A DNA stretch of 64,000 bases, taken from positions 9,351,504 to 9,415,503 of the forward strand of contig NC_088298.1 in the NCBI RefSeq assembly GCF_032854445.1. The letters run 5' to 3'. The position numbers were made by a program, and so were the translations under genes. Source of the DNA: Liolophura sinensis (Eukaryota; Mollusca; Polyplacophora; Chitonida; Chitonidae). Each line of letters starts with the position of its first letter. The first letter of the stretch is position 1. Positions 35,873-47,741 of this stretch are shown here, in pieces. The notes below the pieces were generated by a model. It was given only the letters and a program-made list of their open reading frames with translations. It made no database searches and was not told where the DNA came from.

Positions 35873-36100
35873 ATTTATTTATTTATTTATTTATTTATTT
35901 ATTTGACTGGTGTTTTACGCCAAACTGAAGAATATCTGAACTTATACCACAGCGGCCAGCATTATGGTGGGCAGAAACAGGGTTGCTGTCAGACCACGTA
36001 AGTCAGCATGATTTGGACTGCAACTTAACAGCATTGGTGAGAGGCTCCTGGTCATTACGCTACGCTCGCGCGCTACCCATCTGAGCCACGAAGGCTCCCC
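35873..36100 (-). mobile_element. SINE-A with internal deletion
   Basis: Long (ATTT)n tail (35875-35905), 3' end and part of the middle, then the head (gagaggctcctggtcattac; tgagccacgaaggctccc). About 50 bp lost near 35980-36000. Confidence 0.85.
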
Positions 36101-36337
36101 CCCACCCCCGACAAGCATTGATATCAGAGCAGTACCACAGACCATCTTAAAGTACATATCTCATTTTCAGCCAATCATTTTGCTCACTTTTTCATTCTTT
36201 CACAGGTTAAATATTGACAATATAGTTACCATGGCAACTACAAAAAGTATGTATATATATATATGATACACTGTCAACACTACACCAAACTTCACATGCC
36301 AAACAATTTGAGTTGGAGTCTGGACTTGATGTCATAA

Positions 36338-37059
36338 GCCGCGTTTAGACTACAGCCGGGCCGGGCCATTTTAGCAGTGTCGCGCTTGATCAGGGCCGAG
36401 CCCCCTTGGACAAAGTACCGTTTACATTACACGCCTCGCTGGCGGGCCAAATCCATTATCACAAACAGGAACGACAACTCAGGTTGAGTTGGGCTATTTA
36501 TTTGTGGCACTCTTCAGACATTGGAGGTACAAACACTTTATTCAGCCGCGAAAATGGCGCTGCCAGTAGTTGTAAGGCAAAGATACAGACGGCCTTTTCG
36601 AAACTCATATACATCCACCTGTATGATGTTCTCGTTGAATTATTTTCATAGCCAGTCTCGGAGAATTCGTTTGCAAATTCGCCCCAAATAGCTAATAGCT
36701 GTTCTGTCTCCTCTTTTGTCCAAGTAGCGCAAAAATTTGTTGACATATTTAAATTCTTATTGTTCGAAAAAAAGTGCGCCAATTGAAAAGCCGGAAGTGG
36801 AAGGTCAGAGGAAGTTGCCTTTAAGCATGCGCAGTTAAGTCCTCTGAGCGGGCCAGGCACGGTGACGCGTTTACACTACACGTTTGGCTAGCCGAGCCGA
36901 GCTTCAGCTGGGTCGAGCCTACCTCTCGTTGAGGGGTTCGGCCCGGTCAAATCTGGCACGGTGCCGAGTACGCTTAACCCGTTTAGACTACCCAATTTTT
37001 TGCCGGGCCGTGCCCCATCAGGGCCGAGCCCGGTTGAAAAGCGGTAGTGTAAACGGGGC
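36338..37059. mobile_element. PIF/Harbinger-like non-autonomous element
   Basis: Ends gccgcgtttagac (36338-36350) and gtgtaaacggggc (37047-37059) are inverted repeats (11 of 13). They are flanked by taa and tat, close to the 3-bp TWA target of PIF/Harbinger. Subterminal motifs recur (gggccgagcc, gtttacactacac, gtttagactacc). The minus-strand ORF 36498-36860 contains, from M at 36746, ATWTKEETEQLLAIWGEFA, the start of a Myb/SANT-like DNA-binding domain of the type that accompanies Harbinger transposases. The rest of the domain is lost or replaced. No transposase is present. Confidence 0.72.
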
Positions 37060-37374
37060 TATATCTATTCCTATAGTACATTATGGGTAATTGGCAACTG
37101 AGTTACCTTGGTAAATGTAAGGCCCGGCAAATTGTCACTTTTGTATCTATGTATGTGAATAACTGCCATTTTAATATGAATTAAAACTGCACATTGAAAA
37201 ACTACGGTAGTTGTAACCCAGATACATGATGTTATAGCTATATAGTAGATCTAGGAAAATGACAATCTTTCTACCAAGGCAACAATGTGAGCCACAAACA
37301 CGGATCATCACCTCTGTATGTACATATCCACCATAAATTAAAACTGCAAATGTATGCAAAATAGCTGGAAAATG

Positions 37375-37512
37375 GAAATGTTTACCATGGCAACAATAGA
37401 AAATAGCAATGATTACCATGGCAACAACAGAAAACTGAAATGTTTACCATGACAACAATAGAAACGTTTATCATGGCAACGATAGAAAATGGCAATGTTT
37501 ACCATGGCAACA
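37375..37512. repeat. Degenerate ~31-bp tandem repeat
   Basis: accatggcaacaatagaaaa repeated about 4 times with spacing drift. Confidence 0.75.
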
Positions 37513-37689
37513 AAAACTCCACCCAAAAAGGAATAAAAATATAGTCGGTACTCACATGTATATCTGATGTTCTGCAGGAACTCCTAACGGTATATCTCCC
37601 ACATAAGTATTGTACTAAGTTCCAGTATGACCGGAATTCAGTTACATTTACTAGACTGCAGCACACTCAATCTTCTCCCAGAAATTATT

Positions 37690-37941
37690 AAAGCAGTTGG
37701 TATGTCAGCTGAAACNNNNNNNNNNNNNNNNNNNNNNNNNNNNNNNNNNNNNNNNNNNNNNNNNNNNNNNNNNNNNNNNNNNNNNNNNNNNNNNNNNNNN
37801 NNNNNNNNNNNNNNNNNNNNNNNNNNNNNNNNNNNNNNNNNNNNNNNNNNNNNNNNNNNNNNNNNNNNNNNNNNNNNNNNNNNNNNNNNNNNNNNNNNNN
37901 NNNNNNNNNNNNNNNAAAGCAGCTGGTATGTCAGTTGAAAC
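37690..37941. repeat. Tandem repeat interrupted by a 200-N assembly gap
   Basis: The 26-bp motif aaagcagYtggtatgtcagY + tgaaac is found immediately left (37690-37715) and right (37916-37941) of exactly 200 Ns (37716-37915). The two copies differ at 2 positions. The gap therefore falls in a tandem array that the assembly could not span; its true size is unknown. Confidence 0.9.
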
Positions 37942-38661
37942 CTGACAAAGCTGTATAGTATGTACCGATACTCAATGGTGAGCAACACAACAGAGTGATA
38001 CACTAAATTACCCAATTCCCGATGATGACAGCGCACAAAACCACATCCTACCAAAGTAACTGTTAAAATGAGAATATATATATGTATATATATACAACCG
38101 CTGTATACTTACATGCACATGCTCTGACGCGGGGTAAAGCTGGCTCAATTCCCAGTAAATTCCTCACTGGGCCAGTGGGTCAGAATACCTAAGAATAAAA
38201 ATAGTGACCTACTTATAAGCCTGGCTGAGTTTTCTACGAACAGAGTGTGTACAGGGCGGGCTGACATGACAACCACACCGAGGCTTCATTCGTCAGTTAA
38301 CGCAGTAAAGCCACAAGAGGCGTGCCTAATGGGACGGGTCTACAGCAGCCCATTGATCCAAGGCCCGCTCTCGGCGCGCTTACAAGAGACTTCAATCTAC
38401 GTCACCATTTTACGCAATACTACGTACATGTATTCTCTGGGTGAAAAAGGAGAAAAATTCAGATGTGCGCGGCCCCCAAGGAAATCAATTCTGCCCCCAG
38501 AGAGAGTTCAGTTGTCGACAAAAGAGTAACCAACTCTTTATTGGCTTAATTACTAAGTATTGTACTCGTGAGCAGATTCACTTTGCTATTGTGCTACTTT
38601 TGACATCTATATGCAGTCAATGCATTATAACTACACGTATCTCCATTCTTTCACAGATTAT
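37942..38661. other. Unannotated spacer
   Basis: Short (AT)n at 38075-38095. ORFs of 94 codons (38245-38529, 38441-38725) have no recognisable domain. Confidence 0.45.
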
Positions 38662-38733
38662 TGGCTTCCTCCCACCATATATTCTTAAATATTCTTCAGC
38701 ACATTGTAAAACATCAATCAAATAAATAAATAC
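38662..38733 (+). mobile_element. SINE-A 3'-end fragment
   Basis: ggcttcctcccaccatatat, then aaaacatcaatcaaataaat. Diverged. Confidence 0.65.
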
Positions 38734-38999
38734 ACACATTCATAATCAGACCTATACAACGTCACAAAATTTTTAATTTTTATTCCTTTTTTTAATTTTA
38801 AATAGGCAATTACGACATTTATTCACATGAATAATTGTTCTTATTCATAAAATTGGAGAGTTAACATTGTCAGTATGAGCATGTAGCGGAAGTATTGGTC
38901 CACAAACAGAGCCGTATCTGTAAAGAGAATTCATTACACAGGGCTTATCAGCAAGGTAAATCAATGGCGTACCTATCAACATCCTTGGACATTTTACAT
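38734..38999. other. Unannotated spacer
   Basis: AT-rich; no feature recognised. Confidence 0.45.
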
Positions 39000-41900
39000 T
39001 TGTAGTGTGTAGTTATAGTCTATTACAAGGTATTGTCCTTGTGTGTTGTATGACTACAGTCTGTGTGGGTGTGACTATAGTCTGTGTGGGTGTTGTACTT
39101 CTGTAGTGTGTGACTATAGTCCTATGTGGGTTTTGTACTTGTGCGGTGTGTGACTATAGTCTGTGTGGGTAATGTACTTCTGTAGTGTGTGACTATAGTC
39201 TTTGTGGGTATTGTACTTCTGTGTTGTGTCACTATAGTCTATGTGGGTTTTGTACTTGTGCGGTGTGTCACTATAGTCTGTGTTGGTATTGTACTTCTGT
39301 AGTGTGTCACTATAGTCTGTGAGGGTATTGTACGTATATGTTGTGTCTATGGTCTGTGTGGGTAATGTCCTTGTGTGGTGTGTCACTATAGTCTGTGTGG
39401 GTGTGGCTATAGTCCTGTGTGGGGTATTGTGCTTGTGTGGTGTGTCACTATAGTCTGTGTGGGTATTGTCCTTGTGTGGTGTGTCACTATAGTCTGTGTG
39501 GGTGTGGCTATAGTCTGTGTGGGTATTGTCCTTGTGTGGTGTGTCACTATAGTCTGTGTGGGTGTGGCTATAGTCTGTGTGGGTGAGGCTATAGTCTGTG
39601 TGGGTATTGTGCTTGTGTGGCGTGTCACTATAGCCTGTGTGGGTATTGTACTTCTGTAGTGTGTGACTTAGTCCTGTGTTGGTATTGTACTTCTGTAGTG
39701 TGTCACTATAGTTTGTGAGGGTATTGTACTTCTGTAGTGTGTCACTATAGTCTGTGAGGGTATTGTACGTATATGTTGTGTCTATGGTCTGTGTGGGTAT
39801 TGTCCTTGTGTGGCGTGTCACTATAGTCTGTGTGGGTGTGGCTATAGTCTGTGTGGGTATTGTGCTTGTGTGGTGTGTCACTATAGTCTGTGTGGGTGTG
39901 GCTATAGTCTGTGAGGGTATTGTACGTATATGTTGTGTCTATGGTCTGTGTGGGTATTGTCCTTGTGTGGTGTGTCACTATAGTCTGTGTGGGTGTGACT
40001 ATAGTCTGTGTGGGTAATGTACTTCTGTAGTGTGTGACTATAGTCTGTGTGGGTATTGTACTTCTGTAGTGTGTCACTATAGTCTGTGTTGGTATTGTAC
40101 TTCTGTAGTGTGTCACTATAGTCTGTGAGGGTATTGTACGTATATGTTTGTCTATGGTCTGTGTGGGTATTGTGCTTGTGTGGCGTGTCACTATAGCCTG
40201 TGTGGGTGTGGCTATAGTCTGTGTGGGTATTGTCCTTGTGTGGTGTGTCACTATAGCCTGTGTGGGTGTGACTATAGCCTGTGTGGGTATTGTACTTCTG
40301 TAGTGTGTGACTATAGTCTGTGTTGGTATTGTACTTCTGTAGTGTGTCACTATAGTCTGTGAGGGTATTGTACGTATATGTTGTGTCTATGGTCTGTGTG
40401 GGGTAATGTCCTTGTGTGGTGTGTCACTATAGTCTGTGTGGGTGTGGCTATAGTCTGTGTGGGTATTGTGCTTGTGTGGCGTGTCACTATAGCCTGTGTG
40501 GGTATTGTACTTCTGTAGTGTGTGACTATAGTCTGTGTTGGTATTGTACTTCTGTAGTGTGTCACTATAGTCTGTGAGGGTATTGTACGTATATGTTGTG
40601 TCTATGGTCTGTGTGGGTAATGTCCTTGTGTGGTGTGTCACTATAGTCTGTGTGGGTGTGGCTATAGTCTGTGTGGGTATTGTGCTTGTGTGGTGTGTCA
40701 CTATAGTCTGTGTGGGTGTGGCTATAGTCTGTGTGGGTATTGTCCTTGTGTGGTGTGTCACTATAGTCTGTGTGGGTGTGGCTATAGTCTGTGTGGGTAT
40801 TGTCCTTGTGTGGTGTGTCACAATAGTCTGTGTGGGTGTGGCTATAGTCTGTGTGGGTATTGTCCTTGTGTGGTGTGTCACTATAGTCTGTGTGGGTGTG
40901 GCTATAGTCTGTGTGGGTATTGTCCTTGTGTGGTGTGTCACTATAGTCTGTGTGGGTGTGGCTATAGTCTGTGTGGGTATTGTGCTTGTGTGGTGTGTCA
41001 CTATAGTCTGTGTGGGTGTGGCTATAGTCTGTGTGGGTATTGTCCTTGTGTGGTGTGTCACTATAGCCTGTGTGGGTGTCACTATAGTCTGTGTGGGTAT
41101 TGTACTTCTGTAGTGTGTGACTATAGTCAGTGTGGGTAATGTACTTCTGTAGTGTGTGACTATAGTCTGTGTGGGTATTGTCCTTGTGTGGTGTGTCACT
41201 ATAGTCTGTGTGGGTGTGGCTATAGTCTGTGTGGGTATTGTGCTTGTGTGGTGTGTCACTATAGTCTGTGTGGGTATTGTCCTTGTGTGGTGTGTCACTA
41301 TAGTCTGTGTGGGTATTGTCCTTGTGTGGTGTGTCACTATAGTCTGTGTGGGTGTCACTATAGTCTGTGAGGGTGTTGTACTTCTGTAGTTTGTGACTAT
41401 AGCCTGTGTGGGTATTGTACTTCTGTAGTGTGTCACTATAGTCTGTGTTGGTATTGTATTTCTGTAGTGTGTCACTATAGTATGTGAGGGTATTGTACGT
41501 ATATGTTGTGTCTATGGTCTGTGTGGGTATTGTCCTTGTGTGGTGTGTCACTATAGTCTGTGTGGGTGTGGCTATAGTCTGTGTGGGTATTGTCCTTGTG
41601 TGGTGTGTCACTATAGTCTGTGTGGGTGTGGCTATAGTCTGTGTGGGTATTGTGCTTGTGTGGTGTGTCACTATAGTCTGTGTGGGTATTGTCCTTGTGT
41701 GGTGTGTCACTATAGTCTGTGTGGGTATTGTCCTTGTGTGGTGTGTCACTATAGTCTGTGTGGGTGTGGCTATAGTCTGTGTGGGTATTGTACTTCTGTA
41801 GTGTGTCACTATAGTCTGTGTTGGTATTGTACTTCTGTAGTGTGTCACTATAGTCTGTGTTGGTATTGTACTTCTGTAGTGTGTCACTATAGTCTGTGAG

Positions 41901-42945
41901 GGTATTGTACGTATATGTTGTGTCTATGGTCTGTGTGGGTATTGTCCTTGTGTGGTGTGTCACTATAGTCTGTGTGGGTGTGGCTATAGTCTGTGTGGGT
42001 ATTGTGCTTGTGTGGTGTGTCACTATAGTCTGTGTGGGTGTGGCTATAGTCTGTGTGGGTATTGTGCTTGTGTGGTGTGTCACTATAGTCTGTGTGGGTA
42101 TTGTCCTTGTGTGGTGTGTCACTATAGTCTGTGTGGGGTATTGTCCTTGTGTGGTGTGTCACTATAGTCTGTGTGGGTGTGGCTATAGTCTGTGTGGGTA
42201 TTGTACTTCTGTAGTGTGTCACTATAGTCTGTGTTGGTATTGTACTTCTGTAGTGTGTCACTATAGTCTGTGTTGGTATTGTACTTCTGTAGTGTGTCAC
42301 TATAGTCTGTGAGGGTATTGTACGTATATGTTGTGTCTATGGTCTGTGTGGGTATTGTCCTTGTGTGGTGTGTCACTATAGTCTGTGTGGGGTGTGGCTA
42401 TAGTCTGTGTGGGTATTGTGCTTGTGTGGTGTGTCACTATAGTCTGTGTGGGTGTCACTATAGTCTGTGAGGGTATTGTACGTATATGTTGTGTCTATGG
42501 TCTGTGTGGGTATTGTCCTTGTGTGGTGGGTGTGTCACTATAGTCTGTGTGGGTGTGACTATAGTCTGTGTGGGTAATGTACTTCTGTAGTGTGTGGCTA
42601 TAGTCTGTGTGGGTATTGTCCTTGTGTGGTGTGTCTATGGTCTGTGTGGGTATTGTCCTTGTGTGGTGTGTCACTATAGTCAGTGTGGGTAATGTACTTC
42701 TGTAGTGTGTGGCTATAGTCTGTGTGGGTATTGTCCTTGTGTGGTCTGGATTATAGCCTGTGTGGTTGTGACTATAGTCTGTGTGGGTAATGTACTTCTG
42801 TAGTGTGTGACTATAGTCTGTGTGGGTATTGTGCTTGTGTCGTGTGTCACTATAGTCTGTGTGGGTATTGTCCTTGTGTGGTGTGTCACTATAGTCTGTG
42901 TGGGTGTGGCTATAGTCTGTGTGGGTATTGTCCTTGTGTGGCGTA
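39000..42945. repeat. 39+21-bp composite minisatellite, about 3.9 kb
   Basis: Two related subunits, a 39-bp one (tgtgtgggtattgtccttgt + gtggtgtgtcactatagtc) and a 21-bp one (tgtgtgggtgtggctatagtc), alternate as a 60-bp unit, exactly periodic over 40621-41040. Variant units with acttctgtagtg and a marker gtacgtatatgttgtgtcta form higher-order blocks: the marker tattgtacgt starts at 41491, 41903 and 42316 (412 and 413 bp). 39, 21 and 60 are all multiples of three and no stop is in the unit, giving ORFs of up to 440 codons on the minus strand and 179 on the plus strand. I regard these as artefacts. Confidence 0.97.
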
Positions 42946-44195
42946 CTTGTAATGCTAATTTTTTTTATTTTAACTCACAATATTGGGGTATAAAACGGTT
43001 ATTAATTTCACAAAAAAAACTACAGTAGATTTATTATTAATTATTCTTCAAACGTAATTTTTCCCCCTTTTTGAGTACTTTTGACTGCATACTTAAAATT
43101 GTGATTACATGACTCATATAGCTTTATTGTTTGAAGAAGCTCAGCATCTACAGATAACACATTACGAAACATCTGATATGATTTAATCATCTAGCAAACC
43201 TAGCTTACACTGAATTTTTTTTGTACATCTGGCTACACATTTCAAATAAACTGTGACTATATATCACTGACACCTTTATAGTTTGTTGAAGCTCAGCGTG
43301 AGCTGTACACATAGACAGCACATAATAAAACCAGATATGATCCACTGGCTTCTCAGATACCTTCATTCTTACATGTATTCTGAAATTTCACCACACCTTC
43401 AGGTTTCGCACAACTTAACGTTGTCAAATATATAGGCTTTTTCTAGGCATTCTCCCAACCCTCCCAAAACAAAAAAAAACCTGGAATAAATATTTAACAG
43501 TAATTTTCTCCACAAGAATATCAGAAGATGACTACATTTAAAATTAAGGCACTCAGGTTGATTTCTGTACTCCATTTTCATGTTTCCATGGTCCTATAGG
43601 AATCCTGTATCAGACCCTGACAAGCCAGATATCCCAAGTTCAAATCCAGTGAGTCCAAGCTACATGGTTCCCCAGCCATGGTAATTAAGTCACCATGTTT
43701 GTCAGTTATATGTATCTGTCAATTAATACACGCTGTTTAATCGCCGAGCGCTTTAGTTTTTTAACTTCCACTTAATATATGTGCCATAAACCGCACTACA
43801 GTCCCTTTGGGACCGACCTAAAGGTACATACCCTCCACAAATAAATAAATCAATAAAGGACTAACATACATAACAAACAGGTAGAAACCATAACAAAAGA
43901 CCTAAGTGGATATATTAATGAATAAATAGACTGGCAGAAGAAAAATACTTTTGAAGTAAAAAAGTTTCAGGAAGCACAATATATCTATGTATGGCAATTC
44001 AAAAGGCTTTGCAGTTATGACTTGCCTGACACAGCAGTAACATCTAAAGAATATGGGTTAACTAGTACAAACTTATTTGTAACTTGTTAATACACATACA
44101 TGTATGCATGTGAAGACACCGGAGTCGATGAGATCATTACAGGTAGATAATCCTGCCATTATGCTGTTCTGTTCAATGACTTTGTGGAATAGACA
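42946..44195. other. Unannotated spacer
   Basis: AT-rich. A direct duplication of tgttgaagctcagc/ tttgaagaagctcagc at about 43130 and 43284. 43600-43700 has a weak B-box-like ttcaaatcc. No gene recognised. Confidence 0.45.
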
Positions 44196-44257
44196 AGAAA
44201 GAGAGAGAGAGAGAGAGCGAGAGGGAGTGAGAGAAAGAGAGAGAGAGAGAGAGAGAT
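44196..44257. repeat. (GA)n microsatellite
   Basis: Imperfect gaga run with gc/gg interruptions. Confidence 0.95.
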
Positions 44258-44387
44258 AGCCTTGCAATTCTGTAATGCATTATAAATTTTGCAACGGAAA
44301 ACTGACTCGTCATGTACATAACCTATTCATTAATTTTTTAACATGTTTTTCTTCCTTTTCAAAGTTCTTGGCTCCTTTAAATATCCG

Positions 44388-44596
44388 AATTCTTCAACCT
44401 TTTCATCTGCTTCTGCAAACCAATATTTTGAAACATTCTGAAAGAACTATGGGATGGAGAGAAATAATCTTCACAGGTTCATGAAACTTGCATCTTTAAT
44501 GACACAAACAAATCATTTTTATCGTCATTTTCACAATAATTTTATGCATGATTTCCACTGAAAAAGTGCTTTAGCGGTTGAAAAAGGTTGAATATT
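44388..44596. mobile_element. TIR group 1 element, interior type F
   Basis: Ends aattcttcaaccttttcatc and ggttgaaaaaggttgaatat. Interior gaaacattctgaaagaacta, tttccactgaaaaagtgctt. Best-preserved type F copy. Confidence 0.82.
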
Positions 44597-44875
44597 CACA
44601 ACAATAAAGTTAAGTTCGCAAAAGCCTTATTAAATTTTGAGAAGTTGAAGTTTCTGGTCATTGATTTACCAGACAGTCAGGCAAACTCACAGCAGCCGTA
44701 TTATTCTTATAGCTTTGTCACAAACTCAAAACCTCATGTTCATGAAAACTGTCAGAATGTGTACCTGTAAATCCAGGCTTGTGCAATGAATATTAGTCCA
44801 ACCATCCTGGAATTTTTACTAAAACTCTTCAAAGAATGGCTGTGATACATGCAACGTACATGTATATACTGTAAA

Positions 44876-45062
44876 CCCTCAACCGTTTCACATGTTTTCA
44901 AGGTGTCCATTCAGGCACACTCTGAGGGCATTGCTTTGCATAAACTGATAATCATTCCTGCGAAACCCTGAAATTGGTCAACCAAACAAATGTAGTTTTG
45001 TCTTCAAAATCAAATCATAAAGGTCCATAAACTGAACTGCAAGTTGCTCACTTTAGGGTTAT
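44876..45062. mobile_element. TIR group 1 element, interior type of 7.0 kb
   Basis: Starts gtaaaccctcaaccgtttca. The interior caaatgtagttttgtcttca matches 7014-7234. Its right end runs into the next element. Confidence 0.65.
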
Positions 45063-45064
45063 GT

Positions 45065-45287
45065 AAATCTTAAACATTTTAGACCTCTAAAGCACTTTTT
45101 TCAGCGGAATTTATGCTTATACACTGTTATGAAAATGACACTAAAATGATTTGTTTGTGTCAGTAAAGAGGCAAGCTTCATAAACATGAAGACCTGTGCA
45201 GGTAATTCCTCAACATCTCATACTTCTCTCAAAATGTTTCAGAATACTGGTCACTGTGTCCGTTGAAAAGGTCGAAGAATTAGGGTA
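45065..45287. mobile_element. TIR group 1 element, type F, reversed
   Basis: Reverse of the 44.4-kb element: acctctaaagcacttttttc near the left, and right end ttgaaaaggtcgaagaatta. It directly abuts the previous element. Confidence 0.75.
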
Positions 45288-45477
45288 GTACACCTATCAG
45301 GTTTAAGGGCTACGAATCAAAATAATAATAGAAGGGGTGTACGCAAATTCGGGCCTACAATGGGGAAAAAACAAGTTTGTTGTAACATCATAAGTTTCCA
45401 GAAGACCAGATTTATAGCTTCTCTGCTAAGCTCATCACCTGGACAATTTTTTATTCATTCTAGCCATTAACACCAAT

Positions 45478-45825
45478 GGACATGGTGGTCTAACTGTTAG
45501 AGCATCGGTTCCAAAGCAGTGAGATCTGGGATCAAACCCGGGTACGGTCATACCAAAGGCCATTAAAAATGGGACTTGTTACTGCCTCGTTTGGAGCTCA
45601 GCAGTGCATCTCACAGCAATGAAACGGGACTGGTTGGCCTGGTGTCATGATATAATGTGACTGGGTGTCATGTCTGGTGTCTTTCGGCATGATACATTTT
45701 ATTGGCGGCACTGGTCTGCCACAAGAAGACACAGTATATTAAACAAACTTAATGACTCCTTGGCGTCATATGACTGAAAAATAGTTAAGTATGACGTATA
45801 AACCCAAACATACATACATACCTAA
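45478..45825 (+). mobile_element. SINE-C, full length
   Basis: tRNA-derived head: tggtggtctaactgttagag (A-box-like, 45484-45503) and gggatcaaacccggg (B-box-like, 45529-45543). Body tgtcatgtctggtgtctttc and gccacaagaagacacag. The 3' domain cgtcatatgactgaaaaata + gttaagtatgacg, then aaacccaaacatacatacat. The 3' domain is the one found in SINE-B. Confidence 0.9.
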
Positions 45826-46279
45826 ATACTGACACCAATGCCACGTAACGGCCATATCTTCTTAGTGCACAACAGTATGTGTCATGCCATATACATGCAT
45901 GCTTATGCCATGTTATTGGTAATGGTACACCTAGGGGATTTCTCTAAGAAGTCTGTGTATGGGACATGATGATGTAACTATGGGTCCATTTTCACAAAAC
46001 TTTGTACATCAAGTTTTCTTAACTTTTCACATAAATGACGTCGTCTTAGGGCACTGTAACCCAGACGTCTTTTACAAAATATAAAGTTTTGAGAAAGCAA
46101 GTCATATAGCTCAAGTGTCTTTGAACACAAATAATGAATGTATCACAAAAACTTTTCAGCTGTGTTTGTTCTGGTTTGTTTTGCTTTTTTTTTGTTTTTT
46201 TGCCAAAGGGGGATTCAATGCATTTTTCAGAATAATCCCTACAGGGATCAACAATCTGAGATTATACATAACATGAATA

Positions 46280-46280
<1 letters not shown>
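45826..46280. other. Unannotated spacer
   Basis: No gene recognised; T-rich runs at 46175-46201. Confidence 0.45.

Positions 46281-46352
<72 letters not shown>
46281..46352. repeat. (AT)n microsatellite
   Basis: About 36 uninterrupted AT units. Confidence 0.97.
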
Positions 46353-46354
<2 letters not shown>

Positions 46355-46820
46355 AATTTTTTCTATCAAGGTGAAGAGCTGATAAAATAGCGCACATGGA
46401 AATGTTAATATCATCATTGATAAGAACAACTTCAGAACTGTTTTCATGAGCATACAACAACAGATGGGATGCGTACATATTGCAAAGGCTGTACATATAA
46501 AGCGTATCCAATGTGCAAACAAACACAGGCCTCAAGGCCAGGTCAACAGGTAAATTATTCACATGGCTTTTAAACTAACACAGCAGCACAGCCTAAGGTT
46601 ATCCATTTTTCAGTCACAATTAATGATTTCACAATTAATGTCGAAAAATTCCATCCTCCTGGGGAGAATTAAGGCAATTTCACAATTAATGTAGAAGAAT
46701 TCAAACCTCCTGGGGAGAATTAAAGATTTGGCTCAGTGGTCAGGTGTGTGACACCAAACACCAGGCACTCAGTCTGAAGATGCAAAATAAAAATACTTTT
46801 GTTTTTGTTGAATGATGTAG
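46353..46820. other. Spacer with a ~54-bp direct duplication
   Basis: tttcacaattaatgt, then a diverged linker and cctcctggggagaattaa occur twice at 46627-46725. Otherwise nothing recognised. Confidence 0.55.
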
Positions 46821-46914
46821 TTATTTATTTGACTGGAGTTTATGTTATACTCAATGATATATCACTCACATGATGGCAGCGAGCAGCATTAGGTAGGAGG
46901 AAATCAGAACCCAC
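46821..46914 (-). mobile_element. Old SINE-A fragment
   Basis: gttatttatttgactggagt, then atgatggcagcgagcagcat and aggaggaaatcagaaccca. Diverged 3' half, interrupted by the younger copy that follows. Confidence 0.75.
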
Positions 46915-46926
46915 GTTTATAAAGAT

Positions 46927-47186
46927 TTATTTATTTATTTATTTGATTGGTGTTTTACGCCATACTCAAGAATATTTCACTTATACGATGGCGGCCAGCA
47001 TTATGGTGGGAGGAAACCGGGCAGAGCCCAGGGGAAACCCACGACCATCCGTAGGTTGCTTACAGGCCTTCCCACGTATGGCCGGAGAGGAAGCCAGCAT
47101 GAGCTTACTTGAACTCGCAGCGACCGCATTGGTGAGAGACTCCTAGGCTGAGAGACTCCTAACCGACTGAGCCACGGAGGCCCCCG
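46927..47186 (-). mobile_element. SINE-A, full length, with target duplication
   Basis: Complete tail, middle and tRNA head, with gagagactcctaggct duplicated in the head. gtttataaagat (46915-46926) and gttcataaagat (47187-47198) flank it, 11 of 12 bases. It inserted at the edge of the older copy. Confidence 0.92.
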
Positions 47187-47198
47187 GTTCATAAAGAT

Positions 47199-47741
47199 GT
47201 TGTACATGTATCATAATCGCACATATAGTACAACTGTAGTGACGTACAAAATATCATACCACAAACTCGATCACACTGGTGTTAAGACTCCTGGGTTATT
47301 GCGCTGTGCTAAGCACCTAAGGCAGTGTGAGTGAGGAATAAATTCCCTGTCCAAAGTACACCTTGATCTGAGGAAAACCATGTATACTCAAAACAGGACA
47401 AGAATACTGACAGGTGCTTGATGATATCACCATAAGCTTTTTTTTTCTACAGGTGCAAACATGCAATTGCTTTTTTTTTTACAATATATTGTCAGCTGAA
47501 CAGGACAGAGACCTGACACATACCTAAAAATTTTTTAAACACCTATTCTGAAAAAATATTTTTTTTAGTTTTTGTAATCCTCTGCATAAATAATGATTAT
47601 TTAAAAAATAATTCAGAATCTTGTTGAAGTTGACCCATGCCTGGTCATAACTCCCTATTAAAAGTTCAAAGTAATTTTTGGATTAAGCCAACAACATGGA
47701 GTGTTTCTTGAAAACGCTCACTACAAATGTTTAATTTAGCT
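47199..47741. other. Unannotated spacer
   Basis: No gene or family recognised; T-tracts at 47440-47480. Confidence 0.45.

Noticed and set aside
40387-41887. Long minus-strand ORFs of 362 and 440 codons
   Set aside because: They consist only of the 39/21-bp tandem unit, and the plus strand is open as well. No start context, splice site or non-repeat sequence supports a gene.
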